Shown: positions 13,301-28,100 of the stretch, piece after piece
Layout: the number at the start of each line of letters is the position of its first letter
Position numbering within the stretch: position 1 is the stretch's first letter
DNA from: Echiichthys vipera
Lineage: Eukaryota > Chordata > Actinopteri > Perciformes > Trachinidae
Direction of reading: 5' to 3'
Assembly: GCA_963691815.1 (NCBI GenBank)
Contig: OY829667.1
Location: 5,889,571 to 5,953,570 of the forward strand
DNA length: 64,000 nucleotides
Made by a program: the position numbers and the translations under genes
The notes under the pieces: generated by a model
What the model saw: only the letters and a program-made list of their open reading frames with translations
Database searches by the model: none
What the model was told of the DNA's origin: nothing

Positions 13301-16050
13301 GTAGTTGATGTAGTAATGGTGGTTTTAGATTGTGGGGTAGTCGGCACCTACATTACCCACGATGCAATTTGAATTCCAACATTTCAGCCGGATATTCGAG
13401 TGTGTTTTGCTAGTAGCGGCTAATGTAGCCTTACGCTGCTAGCCTTAAGCAAAGATGAGTTAGGTCACATGAAGCAACTTATCAGGCTTTATAACACTTT
13501 TTCACGTGTGCAGCAGGACCCCCCCAATATGCTTTTGCCCTTTATAATCAGACCACGGTTGATTAAAGGTCCCATACTGTAAAAAGGTAGATTACCATGT
13601 ATTTTCTTTTATTATAAAGCAGGTTAAGGTGCTAAATACATACTGTGAAAGGATCTAGCTGACATGCACACAGCTTGTATTCAGAAACTGTGTCTTTATA
13701 CGATCCGTCAGCACTTCCTGTACAGTTGTGATGTCACAACTATACTATATACAGGTGGAAAGTGACGCTACAGTGGTGTTACAGTCATTCTTTGCCCGCA
13801 ATGACGGTTCAGAGACACAGAGAGGGCAGATACAGAAGACCCAGAAACACTGACCAATCAGAGCAGACTGGTCTTTTTCAGGAGGGGGTCTTAAAGAGAC
13901 AGGTGCTAAAATGGAGCGTTTCAGACAGAGGGTGAATACAGGTATATTCAGACAGACAGGATGAGAAAAATAAAGTGTCTTTTGAACATTAAAGGATGTA
14001 AACATGTTCTAGTAGTAGCAGAAAAGAAGTACAGACCTGAAAGTGAGTATGATATCGGGACCTTTAAGTTTTTCTAAATATGTCTGAGGGTCCAGGGTTG
14101 AGGCCTCTGAGGTCAAAGGTCAGACTGTACCTGTGTTGTTGATGGCGTGCGTCCACAGCAGATGGGCAATGTCACGAGTCCAGGCCGCCTTGTCGTCCCT
14201 GTCCTTTGCTTGCAACGTGATGCAGTCTCTGGTTCGAGGAGCCTGTCGGACCCAAACCTCGAACTTCACTCCCTCCCCACCCACGTTCTGAGTCAGACCC
14301 ATCTCACCGGTCTGCAGGGAGGAGAGGATAGACATGTCAAGTCACGAGCACTGAGTGGCTGAAGGAAGGGATTGTGTGTGTGTGTGTGTGTGTGTACCTT
14401 GATGCTGTGTTTGTAGCTGTAGGTGGTGCGTCCCGGGCCGGGGCTCTTCTGTTTGGCGAAGATGACGACGTGCTGGTAGAGGAAAATGTTCCTCACGCCT
14501 GCGCGCTTCCTCCGAGCACCCCCGCACACTGTCAGCTCACCCTGACGTACCAGTTCGCCGCGCTCTGCCACGGGGATCTAAACTCACACATAACACACAC
14601 ACACACACACACACACACATAAGTTATAGTAGGATCCACTTATCTTGGCCTGAGGCCCAGGCCCAGGGCTTTAATCTGCAAAAGATATCATCTTAATTTA
14701 TATCTTGAGAGGCCATTTAGCTTCGAATTGAGTTTTAAATTATGCTTATTCGGGGGGGTGCAGTGGGTGGTAATATTTCACTTCCAGTTTAATGCAAATG
14801 TCTTGAAATCAGTAAAATATATATATATAAAAAAAAGGCAGATTACATTTCTGGATTCTGAAAACAAATGGCTTTGGAAACGAATGACTCTTGAGAACAT
14901 TTTAAAGCTCCAGGGTGGGAGTCACAGAGTCACTCATGTTTCGACATTATCACGATATGTCACCCCCGATGTAACAAGGTTATCGCCATGCAGCAATTCT
15001 GCGACACGTATCATGTTAGGCATCTACGATAGATCACAATGTCTGTGTAAGTGCTTTGCGGTGTCAATTTCACAGAATTTGAGATGAAACAACTTACATT
15101 GTGTCTTTATAGTTTACAGAAAACTAAAAAAACAAATAAATGAATGCAAAATAATGCACTTTTTTTCCATCTTTAATGAAAAACATCTATATTTAGAGCG
15201 TGTGTATCGATACTTTATTGCAAGAGGACATAATATGGTATACTGCCGCATCGATATTTTGTACGTACAAATTTGAATAACTGTTAAATCTGAAGGTTAT
15301 TGACATCTTTATTAACTGACGGGAGCTCATTTTGGCGCTTTAAACACTCACTGTTCTCTTTCCGAGCAAAATAACCTCTCCCTCACCTACTCCAAGTTTC
15401 AATTTGGAGTTGAGACATTTCATCTCCAAAGACTGAAAAGCCTTCACGTCTGGAGTCAATAAAGAAAAAGACAGAGCTTTAATATAATTACAGAGACTTT
15501 TGTGGTGACGTGCTGAATTCCCTCTTCACAAAAGATGCTTCTGTCTTTTGGATCTTCGCTCAAATTCGCCATCTGACTCACGTCTTTTGTGGAAATGTGA
15601 CTTTATTGTTCACGTCAATTACAGGGTTAAAGGGATTGGTGGTGATGTAGTCGCTGCTCCTGTCAGACTCAGATCGAGGTTGATAAAATTCAATCTTACG
15701 TAAAGCTTCCTTAAGGGTTTACAACACTAGACTAGACTCGCAACAGGTGGCGAAGCAGTTCTCTCAAAGGTAACCGCTCTGCCAATAAAAGGAAAAGGAC
15801 TCACAATTTATCAGCAACCGACCGGTCCCGCAGAACCTTTATTTTTAAACCTCTAGAGATGTGAGGGTCATGATATAAGTGATGCTTCACACACAGTATG
15901 AACACCCACATACACACTCACCAACACGCACACACCTGCACTTACGGTCTTTTCACTTGGAGAGCTTTTGCGGCGCAATTTGAAGTAGCTCAATGGGAGT
16001 GTTTGTGCTGCCGTAATCTCTCTCCTCGCTCAAAGGGGGGGGGTAGAGGA

Positions 16051-16140
<90 letters not shown>

Positions 16141-19100
16141 TTGTGTGTGGGAGTCAACCGTTTGTTACGACTGGCTCTGAATGGCACTGCTGTATCAGAG
16201 TAGCACAATATGGGCCAAGTGGATGGAGTGTTTTCTGATTTATTGTTTTGTTTTCTAAAGGTTGAAGCTTTTTTTTTGTTCATCTAAATCAATAATAACA
16301 ACAACTTTAAAAAGGGGAGGTGTCTTTCTAGTCGTGTGCCAAAAAATACATCTCCTTTTTCTCCCCCCTTTGTTTTCTAGTATTTGCAGCTATTGAAGAT
16401 CATTTAAGTGTTTTAAATTCGGACTTGATCGGTTTTTGCCTCACTCAAAAGTTGTTTTATATCGATAAAGTATGTTTCCTGGTCATTTAAAAAATAAATT
16501 GTCTATTTATGTATACTCCTGTGTGAATTAAATACTTAACAAATTACATTTTATTAAGAAATATGGCGCAAAATTAAAATAACGTGTAGGCACCGGACCT
16601 CAGATAACCGCCACGCACGCCACGCACACCACGCACGCCACACACACCACGCACACCACGCACGCCACGCACACCACGCACGCCAAGCACACCACGCACG
16701 CCACGCACGCCACGCACGCCACGCACTCCATGCACGCCACGCACAGGACAGTGAAGAGCGAGAGTTTGTTTTATCCGACTGCGTTGAACCTGTGAGCAAG
16801 TGGAGTATGTGCGTGTGTGCGTGTGTGTGTGTGTCTGTAAGGGTAGCCGGGCAGCAAGGCGTGTGAGCAGTTGTAAAATAAATTGTGTTTTTGTGCTGAG
16901 GGTAACCCACGGCAACAAGTCTTGCTACACAGGGCTTATCCAGCGATCCAGTTAATATTGTCCACGCGGAACTGTGTGATAATGTAAAGTTTGATTATAA
17001 AACCAAAAATGATATTACAGATAACATTTCCTGAGAAATTTGAGTAAATACTCTCGTTACTGTCGATTTACTGTATTAATTTGTATATTATCATATTGCG
17101 TTATCACCCAGGCCCACAAGGAGATGTTAAGAGAGTCCATTTTAACCTGAAGAGCATTCATTTTCTAAGAAATACCAATAATTTCCCCTTTCTAACAAAC
17201 GGGAAACTCTAAATAATTTACTCTAATGATAAAAGCGGTCTCAGTCGCATCTCCTCCGACGGCCTGACCTCATCAGGATGAGTTAGTTTCGTCTCCTCTG
17301 AGAACAGAAAAGTGGGACTTGGTTCACAGCGGCTCCGTCATAAACTGGGACAGGCGCTCTCACCGGACATCCGACGATGAGGTCACTGGCCCTGAGGTCC
17401 TCGCCGTGCCGCTGGGCGTGTCTCAGGATGGAGAGGGCGGAGTCGGAGGCGGGGTTGATGCCCCCCAGCTCCTCCAGGGCCTCGCAGTACTGCTCCAGTC
17501 TGTGCGTGGGAGACTGAAGACAGTGAGGGAAGGAGAGAGGGGAGAGGGGGGAGGCCGGGGGGAGTTTGGACTGCGGGGAGAGGGGAGAGAAGCAGGAAAA
17601 GGTTTTTACTTAGTTGTCATAGAATACATGGTCACTAAGCTAGATTGATTAACCATAATGCATTGCACAGACAGAGAAGAGAAGGTGTCGAATGAGAGGA
17701 AATGAGTTTGATCTTTGCCCTCTGACGCACTTTATAAGGCTCTTTATTATGAAAAGTGAATAAATAAGTGATGTCAGACACAGCCAAGATGTCTTTTGGA
17801 CATTCATTCATTCATTCATCTTCAACCACTTGTCCCTGTCGGGGTCGCGGGGGGGCTGGAGCCGATCCCAGCTGACATCGGGCGTGAGGTGGGGTACACC
17901 CTGGACAGGACGCCAGTCTATGACAGGACACATAGAGACGAACAGAGACAGACAACCATTCACACCTACGGGTGATTTAGAGTCATCAATGAACCGAACA
18001 CGTGCACGTCTTTGGACTGTGGGAGGAAACCGGAGAACCCGGAGAAAACCCACGCAGACACGGGGAGAACATGCAAACTCCACACAGAAGGGCCCCAGCG
18101 GGGATTCAAACCGGGAACCCTCTTGTTGTGAGGCGACAGTGCTGACCACCTTTTCAAAATGAAGAAAATGTGCATGAGAGACTTACTTTCACATGCACAT
18201 TTTCTTCATTTACACACATATTATAATGATTTTGTATAACTGGAGGAAGAAATACATAATGTAAATAAATATGTGTTTAAAAAGAAAATGAGGAAGCAAG
18301 CCGATGTTGACGTTGTTGGTTTTCTTTTTCACATTAAAAGGTAATGTTAGTTATGTATGAAGAGGAAGAATATAGTCGTTTAAGATGGACGCAGTTGCTC
18401 TATGTAATTGATTTATTGATGATAAGATACAAGCTTAGTGCCCATCCCTCCCATCCCTCCTTTCCAAACACCAAATGTCTTGCTTATTGTTTACCGTAAT
18501 TATTGGCTATTTTGTTTCATTTTTCTGTATAAATATGTAATATAAATTAATTATGATGTCTAATTTCAACTGAAAAGCTGTGAAAATGAAAGAAAGAACA
18601 AGTGAAGCTTTGTTTTGTGGTCACTTATTTGACTCTACTTACAAAATAACACTAGTTATGAACATGAAGCTTCTTATTTCACAACATAAATAAAAAAAAT
18701 TACACATCACAGTGCAGAAAACCCAACAAACCGGAGCTATCCTAAACTCTATTTGTGGTAAAAGAGCTCTTCTGGATGTGTGCAATACGGATATTTACTT
18801 TTCTTTGGTTATTATAATTAAAGTGACTTGCTTTTGCACACAAAAAATATGTCAGCTCCGTTTGTTTTCTCTCCCATTCTCCTCCTGGGTTTTCCACCGA
18901 TCACAGAAACTATGTCACAGTAGCCCCACGTGCTGTTTCCCCATCTTCCTCCTCATAACGATCATCACCGCCATCCCCCTGGAATGATCGCCATCATCAC
19001 GTCCATCACGATAACCATAACCCCCCCCTCCCTCCAGAAACCATAAATGTGCCCTACAGCTGCTGTGAGACGTGACGTGAACTCACACCGCCTCCTGGTG

Positions 19101-22100
19101 GCGGTTTCTTCCAACTGCTCCTTTTTTTTTTATGAAACACTTGACAAGTTGAATGAGATCTTAAGCACCGTGATCTCCCCTTGTAAAGTCCTCCTAGTAA
19201 TCTCGACGTGCCGTAGATGTATTAGTTATAGTTAATTGTAGCTTGCGCGCTCAAATTACTTTCTCCATAATCCGCCTTTAATTGGCTTTTCTAGTGTACA
19301 TTAAACATGTAATTAGCTTTACTGTATACAGCTCATTTTTAATTGGAGCAACCGTTGAATAAAGCAACTTTAATTGCTTTGTGCTTGTGATGTGATCGCC
19401 AAAAGGACTCGTTGTGCTGTTCTCACATTGTGGTTGAACAGCTTTTCTAAAAAAAAAGAAAAGCAGCAAATAAAAATAGTATGACCCTGACGCATTCATC
19501 ATGTGTATGTGGATACAGGAATGTGATCACTTTCCTGTAATTGAAACATTGAGTTGCAAGAGGAAAGGCAGGATCCAAAAAGACCAGGCTGTGACTCCAA
19601 AGAGCTGATGTTTTACAGATTCAAGGCTTTATTTGACAAAATGATTCGACTCTTACCTTAAAGAAGTCGGCAGCCTGCGTGACCAGCGGAGAGTCCATCT
19701 CTGGTTTATTCCTGATGTAGTGGGAGTACTGCAGAAACTGCTCCCGCTGTGTGACAACAGAGATGTGGACAGGCCAAATGTAAAAGAGGGGACTACGGGC
19801 TTTTACTTGGATAAATGTAAAGGCACAATCTGCAACGTTCTTTTATAAAAATGTCTGATACTAACTCCTGTAAGAAATCCTCTGATGCTCAGGTAGTGAT
19901 GCATTTGACTGCCATGTTAACATGAATTCTTTGACTCGAAACACGTCTTTATATTAAGACGTTTTCTTGTATCAACTTCTTGACAATGTCTGGAACATCA
20001 GGTCCCGAGTTTCCCTTTTACAAGTCAAGTAAAGTTTATCTATATAGCACAGTTCAAAGTGCTTCACACAGAATATTAAAAACATTGGAAAGAAACATAT
20101 AAAATGACATTTAAATCACACATAATGACCTGCCTAATAAGGCCATTTCTAAAAAAGGTAACTTCCGCCTGTCAATTACATGTAATAAAAGATTAAGGTG
20201 CATCATAAGCGGTTGAAATGATTTACTGGAAGGCAACGGCGGAAAAGTCTTCAGTCGTTACTTATTTATTTAGTTATTTTTGGCAGTTTTCGGGCCTTTA
20301 TTCATTAGGACAGACAGGAAGTGAGGGGAAAGAGGGAGGAGGGGAGACATGCAGCAAAGGGCCGCAGCCGCTTCGTAATTTGGTCACAGAGTCTTTTGTC
20401 AACAATTAAATTTGTCTGATGACAAAATTTTGGCATCTCTACAGTTAAAAATTTGACATCTTTGTTGAGATACCCCTCTTCTTCTCCTGTTCGTTGTCTT
20501 TTTTCATACTTTTGGGAGAGAAATCTTGTTGGGTAATAAAACTATTTTATTAAGTTTGGTAAAAATCAGGGTTTGGGTTAAATAAGACCCTGAAGTCTCA
20601 CTCGTCCAATGTGTGTATCACACCAGCCGCATGGTAAAAGCATCATCAATCACACATGGGCTCAATCTGACATTACACAAACTTTGAACTCGGGAGCCGG
20701 CAGGGCAACACAGTCCGCTTCTCCGGGTAAATCTAAATAACGTCAGGATTGCAGTGTGAAAGGGGCTTTAGTGTTTCCAACCAAACGCGAAGAAACCTTT
20801 TCCTGCCGAGCAGCAGATGACAAAGGAAAGCTTTTTATTACCCTTATTGACTGAAAATGTCAGACAATTAGATTTACGTCAAAGATGCTTTCAATGATAG
20901 AGATAACACTGCTTCAAAAGGGATTGCACTGCCCAGACATCCAACCTGAGGGTCAGGGCAACTCAAAGGGCCTCAGGATAAATCTGAGCGTCCACGAGAT
21001 TTTTAAGGGTATGGGAATTAAAAGACGTAATTTTTGAGAAAAAGCTATATAAGTTTTTGACTGTTCTTTATTCTTTCCTTTATTTCCTCTCAAATACTAA
21101 GTAGTTTTGCCTTCCTGGTCTTCTAAAATGTTGTCTTTTGTGGAACTCCTTATACCTTTTACCTGTATTGTGACTGTATTCTTTTGAACTTACATATTTG
21201 CTGAAGCAGTCCTGTTGCAACAAGCTCTGCACAAGAGCGCCCTCCATGGCAGGGAGTAAGCTCTGTGAGTGAAACGTGCTGAGGCTGGTCCAGTTGGGGA
21301 AAAGGGTGTCCGCCTTCCCCCTGATGGGGGCCGGCGTGTCTGAGAGCTCCAGTAAGGGGAGGTATGTCTCCTCGACCCCCTTCAGGACGGCCACATACTG
21401 TCTCTCTGAACTCAGCATCCTACACCAGAGCAGGTACAGCTTACTGCAGGAGATGGTAAGGAGAGGATAAGTAGGAGGCAATAGGAAGTGGGAGTGAGGA
21501 TAGCAATAAGTTATGGCAGGAGATCAACCAGTTGGGAATGATCGAATTATCTGAGATTGCATGCTGACTGATAAAATCCTTCTGCAACAGACTTAAATGA
21601 TCCCAAAAAGGATGAAACATGCCTCGCTTTCATCTCAGCCTGGCCTCTTCTTAATGTAATTTATCATGCTGGTCTTGATTTGGAGCTCTGGATGAACTTA
21701 GACTTCCTTCCACTTATTTATTATTATAAACGGAAAAGTACACACAAGAAGGGCATTATATAGGAATGAAGAAAAGTCAGAAAAGAAGCAAAAGTGACAC
21801 AAACGCACCTCTGTGCAGTTGATCCGGCCCTATCTGTCCCCGTCTCCCTCTCAGTCCTCCCTAGCAGCACGTGTTGACGTGGTGACCCTGTGTGGTCCAC
21901 CACCTCCTTGCTGCTGACCTCCACTCCTCGAATTAACACTCCGCTGCCACTGCCGCCACCACTGACTCCGCTGCCGCCGCCGCTACCCCATCCAGGGATG
22001 GCTGCAGCCATGCTAGTGGTAATCACCGGGTCAGCTACCGCCCGTCTCCCCAGCCAGGACATGGGGGAGTTGCGGCTCGCCCCGCCCACCGGCGACTCAG

Positions 22101-25100
22101 CAGGTTTGGGGTTGGCCGTGCCTCTGCGTGGAGCCAGGAGAGCCTGGAGGTCAAAGCTTGGGTGGCGCTTCCTGGGGGGCTTGGAAGGGAGCGGGGCCTC
22201 TGTGGGCTGAGAGTTGAGGGACATTATTATATTACTTAAAGGACTACAATTCTTTCTTGTACATTTGGCCCCTAACATGACACATCAATACAAAATGAAG
22301 CCCAAACTCACACTTTTCTTTGCAGGATTTAGAAGGTTGTGCAGGAACTTCCCTCCTCCAGCTCCGCCTGCTCCTCCTCCCCCTGCTCCGTCTTTCTTGT
22401 TCCCTTTCTCCTCTCCTATCTTCAGTGTGGAGCAGGTCTGCGGTCTGAATAGTGATGCAAGGGATCCCCAGGACTGCAGCCCCCCATCGCCTCCCCCAGC
22501 ACCCAATCCCCAGTCGCCCTCTCCCTCAGGACCCATCAGGTCCCACAGGCTGCTGGCGGACGGCGTCTTCGGCTTCCCCTGGCCCTGATTCTGGGCCCTG
22601 TCAGGCTGGAGGAAGCGGGGTTTAACCTGTGCTACAGTCCGCTGGTAGCGCTCTACCGTCTGGGTCCAGAGATCCAGAAGCGCCCCGCCGCCCAGCTCTA
22701 TGGCTAAGGAACGGGCGTCCTGGAAACGGGACGGGGGGATCGGTGGGAGGGAGGCGAGAGGACAGGTGGAGGACGAAGGGGACGAGGAGGTTGAGAACAC
22801 CACCTCGCACCACTGGGTGGCCTGCACAGGAGATGGGAAAGAAAAGATGACTCTTGCTTGCCCTTCGGAAGATTTGAAACCATTAATGTGAGATCATTGC
22901 TTCCTGTGTGCATAACAGATGGCTTCCTGTGCGGCGTTACCTCGGTCAGTGTGGACAGCAGCCTCTGTGTGTTATCCAGGGTTGTCCAGCAGTCAGACAG
23001 ACAGTGGGACATGTCTCTCAGCTTCTCTCTGACCGGAGGAAGTCTGATCTGGACGACTCTAAGGCCCGCCCAGTCCAGCTCGCACCAGCCCTCCAAATCG
23101 CTGAGCACTGACAAAGTCTCGCTGTGCAGCTCCTAAAGGATTCAGGGAGATCCACTGTGAGGTCCTGGAAAAGCCCTGAAGTGTTTACTGTAGAGCCTCA
23201 ACAAGATACACTTGGGAAATCACATATGGAATAACGGTGAACTGCTTCTGCCGGGAACATGCTGAGAAAACTTCTTCTGACATAAGCCTGCATCCACAAG
23301 AACGACACAATAATAGCTGAATAAAGAATAAACCACTGAACAGCAAAGTGGGTTAAAAACACATCTGTTTACATTTTAAACTTTTAGTTTAGTTGTTCAG
23401 TGTGTAATTCAGAGTAATGTGTAGCTCCGGGGTTTGCGCGGCTAACATGATTCATAATTGTTGAAGTTAGGATGACAGTCATATTGCTTAAGTGGAGGAC
23501 ATAAGAGCCCAAATGGAAACCAAAACCTCCGTGTTATGTTGCAGAACGGAGAAAAACACATTCAAAATCACATCAGACATCTGAAAATAAAAGAAATTCT
23601 ATATCAACATTATAGTGCTTGTCACTATGTTGGGCAATTCACTCCATTTGTGTAGACAGGGTTGGTAAATTGTACGTTAGGCGATATTACCAGTGTAACC
23701 CTATATAACACATGCTAAACAGCGTCCACTTTGACCACAAGTGGCAACTACAGGATCATGGAAAAGCTTGTAACAGAAATGCAAGTAGGGATTAAAAATT
23801 TGCTAATATTAGCTAACATTAGCCACCATAAGCTACGTAAGCTAAGTAGGGCTGTGGCAGCAGAACCACTGAATATATTGGATTGAAGGAAGAACATGTT
23901 TATCCTCTTTTAAATGTTACATGGACAAGATTTAAAGCCACTGTGTTCGAGTTTTATTCACTGTTTTGCTAGCCTGGGTATGTATACCCATGCTGCCTAG
24001 TGCGCAATTTCATTTCGCCCTGCTCGGCAACCTGGATTCTATGGATCCTATTTTCGCCTCAGTGAGGGAACCAATAACAGTACGGGGCAGGATGGCAAGA
24101 CGTTGACACTGACACGACACATTGAAGCTTGTAGTTTGTTTACATCTACGGATACGTCCTCTGGTATAATTCAAACAACTGGCTATGCTCTACATACAGA
24201 CGCATTTGAGAGACATTCCTAGCACCCAATAAACAGTTCCGGGCAATCGCAAACCACGCCTGAAATACGAGAAAATTAATGGGTGGGTCCTTGACCAAAT
24301 CTTTCTGAAGTTTGGTCGGGTACCCAGGCTACTGTTTTTGCTGTCTTTATGCAAACAGGCTGAACCAGTTTGTCTTTATAACCCATTTTTGGAAATCTGT
24401 GCCAACGGAGTTGCAATCTTGCAATAGTAATGAGCAATTTGACAACATCATACACATAATTTTGTCAAATGTTTGTTAATAAACAGACACTAGTCACTAG
24501 TGTATAACAGGCACTTTGCAATTCGCTGCTGAGCCGAGGCAACATGAACAAGATCAGATAATACTGACTAGACATGAATACAAACAAACATACACATATG
24601 CAGACAATGCTTTGCCATAGAAAAGTTTTGAACAAATTCTGTACCAAGAAAATGAGTAACACTCACATTGGCTGTTTCTTTGAATGTCTTGAATTTTTGC
24701 TGTTTGAGTGAAAGTCTGCTGAGGGACAGAGGAGGGTCCTTGTAGTCTTCCAGCTGTGACTGGACTTGCTCAATCTCCTTATCACACTGGGGTATGAGAG
24801 AGAGAGAAAGAGGGGGAGAGACGGGTCAGTGAAGGACACAAGGCAATTACTGTACAGAGAGAGACGAGTGAAACGCAGTAGAGGAGCAGAAAGATGGTCA
24901 TCACATCACATTGAGGTGCATATCTTTTTTATCCACTATACTCTATTGCATTTTTCATGTTGTATCTGTCTTGTTGTGCTGTGTGCGAGCCACACAAGGG
25001 CGTAAAGTGAGAAGAAGCGTATCTTAGAGAAAACACAGCCATCAGTAAACACCAGCAAATCAGGGAGTTTCCATCCAATCCCTGATGGGAACAGCGCAGA

Positions 25101-28100
25101 GAATTGAGGAAGGGTGGAGTCACAGCAGTGGAAATCCTTTATGTGCAACGCAATGCTGGACACTGAAAAGATGCTCAAAGTGGAGCTATTATGCTTTTTC
25201 CTCATTTTCTGTCACATATAATGTTACAATGTCGGATCTTCATATCAAACGTGGCCAAAACATCAAATAATGAGGTTAACAGATGTGAAACTAACCTCCA
25301 TAGCAAAAGTCTCAGATTTCAGACTGTCCTGAAAGCTTCCGACAGTTTTTCTACTCTCTAGTCTGTTTAACTTCAACAACCACCAGTTGGTCGGCAATTT
25401 AGTTCTTTAATATGTTGCCAAGAAAATGCGCTTTTAGTTGCGAGGGAATATCAATTTTGCTTTTCCTAAAGAAACGGGCCAACAACAGCCGAGTCTGTAT
25501 TTGTTCACGCTACTTCAAGGACTCTTTCATGAACTCTAATATAACCCAATATACCTCTGGGTTTTGTCAGCAAAGCTATCGCAAAAAGACGAGACTATCC
25601 CATCTATAAAGAGCTGCGTCCATGACTCAGAAGCTGTGACTATCACTGGTTGTTTGTTCTGAATTGATAATCTGACCTGGCTCGTGAATCAATTGGGGGT
25701 TAACGGTGATTTGCACTTGAGCTTGCAATTCCACACATCAAGAAGTCAGATATATGGTTTTATTTCAACCATCCGATCACATTCGTGCTGGGACAGGTCT
25801 GATTGTGCAGTTTTGGTTAAAACCCTTTATTTTTAATTTCTGACAGTAGGAAAATGCTGCTATATCCCCTCATAGGCCACAGTTTACTACCGCCAGATGG
25901 AAGTTATGATATTGATTGCTTATGTTTTCAAATTCACCCCAATTTCAGATCATATATTCATGGAACATATCTGGTTGTGTAGTGTTTGGTTTAGAATAAT
26001 TTATTTTGGATTTATGATGATAGAAAGTGCTGCAATATTCCCTTACAGTCCACTGCTAGCTACATTATTATTATGGTAGAAAGTGTTGCAATACTCCCAA
26101 GCCCTCACCACAGCGACTTCCTGGTTGATCCAATATGGAAGTGCCAAAAATTGCCGTTCTCCAAGTGTCCACTAGGAGTAGTTGGCAATTTCTTATTGAC
26201 CCCCATGTTAAACAGGCCATTTTCACAGCATAATTAAACCTATTTAAGGCCTGGTTCAAAAAAACATTCAAGTCTGTATGTTTTTATTTTATTGGAGGTT
26301 AAAGTTAATGAATAATTAGGGGTGTGACCTCTTGAGTGACAGCTAGCTGCATGCCCTCACCTCTCCTTAGCGGTATAAGTCACCCAGATGGACGTCTCTC
26401 CCTCCCCCCAACGTCACATCGATGCCCTTTTTGGTCAGAGGAAATGAGGCGGACAAGATCTGACAAGATGGTGACTCCCGTGGGCGAGTACGATTGGATC
26501 AAGTTGAAAGAACGGACCACGACGGGTATGCTACGGGTATTTTTTATACAGTCTATGGATATTCCCTTACAGTCCAGTGCTAACTACATTTAGCTACATG
26601 CTAACGAGGGTTTGGTTTAGAAGACTTTATTCGTGAGGGTGGATACAGGTGCAGCAGCCATGGGTAGTAGAGAAAAATAATTTGTTTTTTGAACATTAAA
26701 GCATGTAAACATGTTCTAGTAGAAACACAAAATGCATGTATGAACCTGAAGAGAAGTATAATAGGTCCCCTTTAAAACTCAAATTTGAATCTTTCTTTCT
26801 TTCTGATTTGGTAGGTTACACAGTAGTTTAGTTCGTCAGATTCAGGCGAGGCGAGAGATAGCAGCACACAGTCCGCCAGGTTTGTGTAATGAGAATACAA
26901 CCACACTCTTCCTCCCTTACTCACCTTTTCCAGTTTGTCCACCAGCCCAGCTAGCCGTCCCAGAGCTTCCAGGTCGCGACCTCTTTGGTTGGACACTCGG
27001 ACGAGCCGGTGGAGGGCGTCGTCCACGCTGTCGTAGAGTTTAGAGGTCGCAGCGAGAGCAGCTCTGACAAGGGGAAAAAAGTCTAAAATGACCAGGCATT
27101 CTCTCATGAAGTCGTGAGATGTTATTTAATTTAAATTCCACTGACAGTGAAAACTTTTGGCTGGCAGAAATTATGTAATTTTGAAAAACAATAAAAGCCT
27201 TGCAGACCAACGACAGAATAAAGTCAGCCTCAACTTGTATTTGGCCTCATTCTTGTGCAGACTGAGCCAAAACTCATTACTGGATGAGAAGAACAGCTAC
27301 AAATACAGCAGTCTTTAGATCATCTTTAAGCTTTAGTCGGGTACGAACAAACGAGCCGCATCGCTCTGTCCTCCATTTGATGTGAAGCTCACATTCCTTT
27401 TCTCCGCCGGCTGGTTTTCATTTTTTGGCTGAAAACAAACAACTTTGTTTTTCACGATGAGGAGTATTTTTAACCTATAACTCATCGTGACAAAAAAAAA
27501 ATATCCCTCAATCAAATACAAGAACTGGGAAAGGAAAAGGACATGCAGATCCCTTTTCTGCCCCCCCCCCCCGGGACCAAGGGGGTTCCTGCATGTCTAT
27601 TCGCTCAATTAGAACAATTGTGTTTGCATGACGTCTTTGTATTAAAAATAATTCTACATCAATAGGCCTGTGTCTAATGTATACTCCAGCAGTATACAGC
27701 CTCATTAGCATCATAACAAGATCAAGTATATGCACACGTTGCCACAATAAATAATGAGTCTAAATCTGTCTTTTTATTGTACTACTTTCTTGGGAGACAC
27801 ATTCACTGGCTGTAGAAATTTCCAGTATTCAGGGCTTTTCAGTTTTTTGTGAAGTTTGTGCATTTAAATAAGTTAATTCCCACCAACAATGTGTAAGCTT
27901 TGCATCAAAAGCAAGAAAAAAAGAAAATATGAAACATAAGGGTCCATAAAGGCACCACATTTCTATTACACTACACTATATGAATAAGCAATATTATGTT
28001 CGCTAACAATTCAATTATTTTCAATGTTTTTTCATTTTACACGATTGTTTTTCATAGTGCCAATAAAACATTTTTTTAATATTAACGTGTAGTTAGGCGC

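Noticed and set aside
16554..16918. Repetitive protein of RAW/CAW or GVR units
   Set aside because: It is the translation of a 9-bp minisatellite in an intron.
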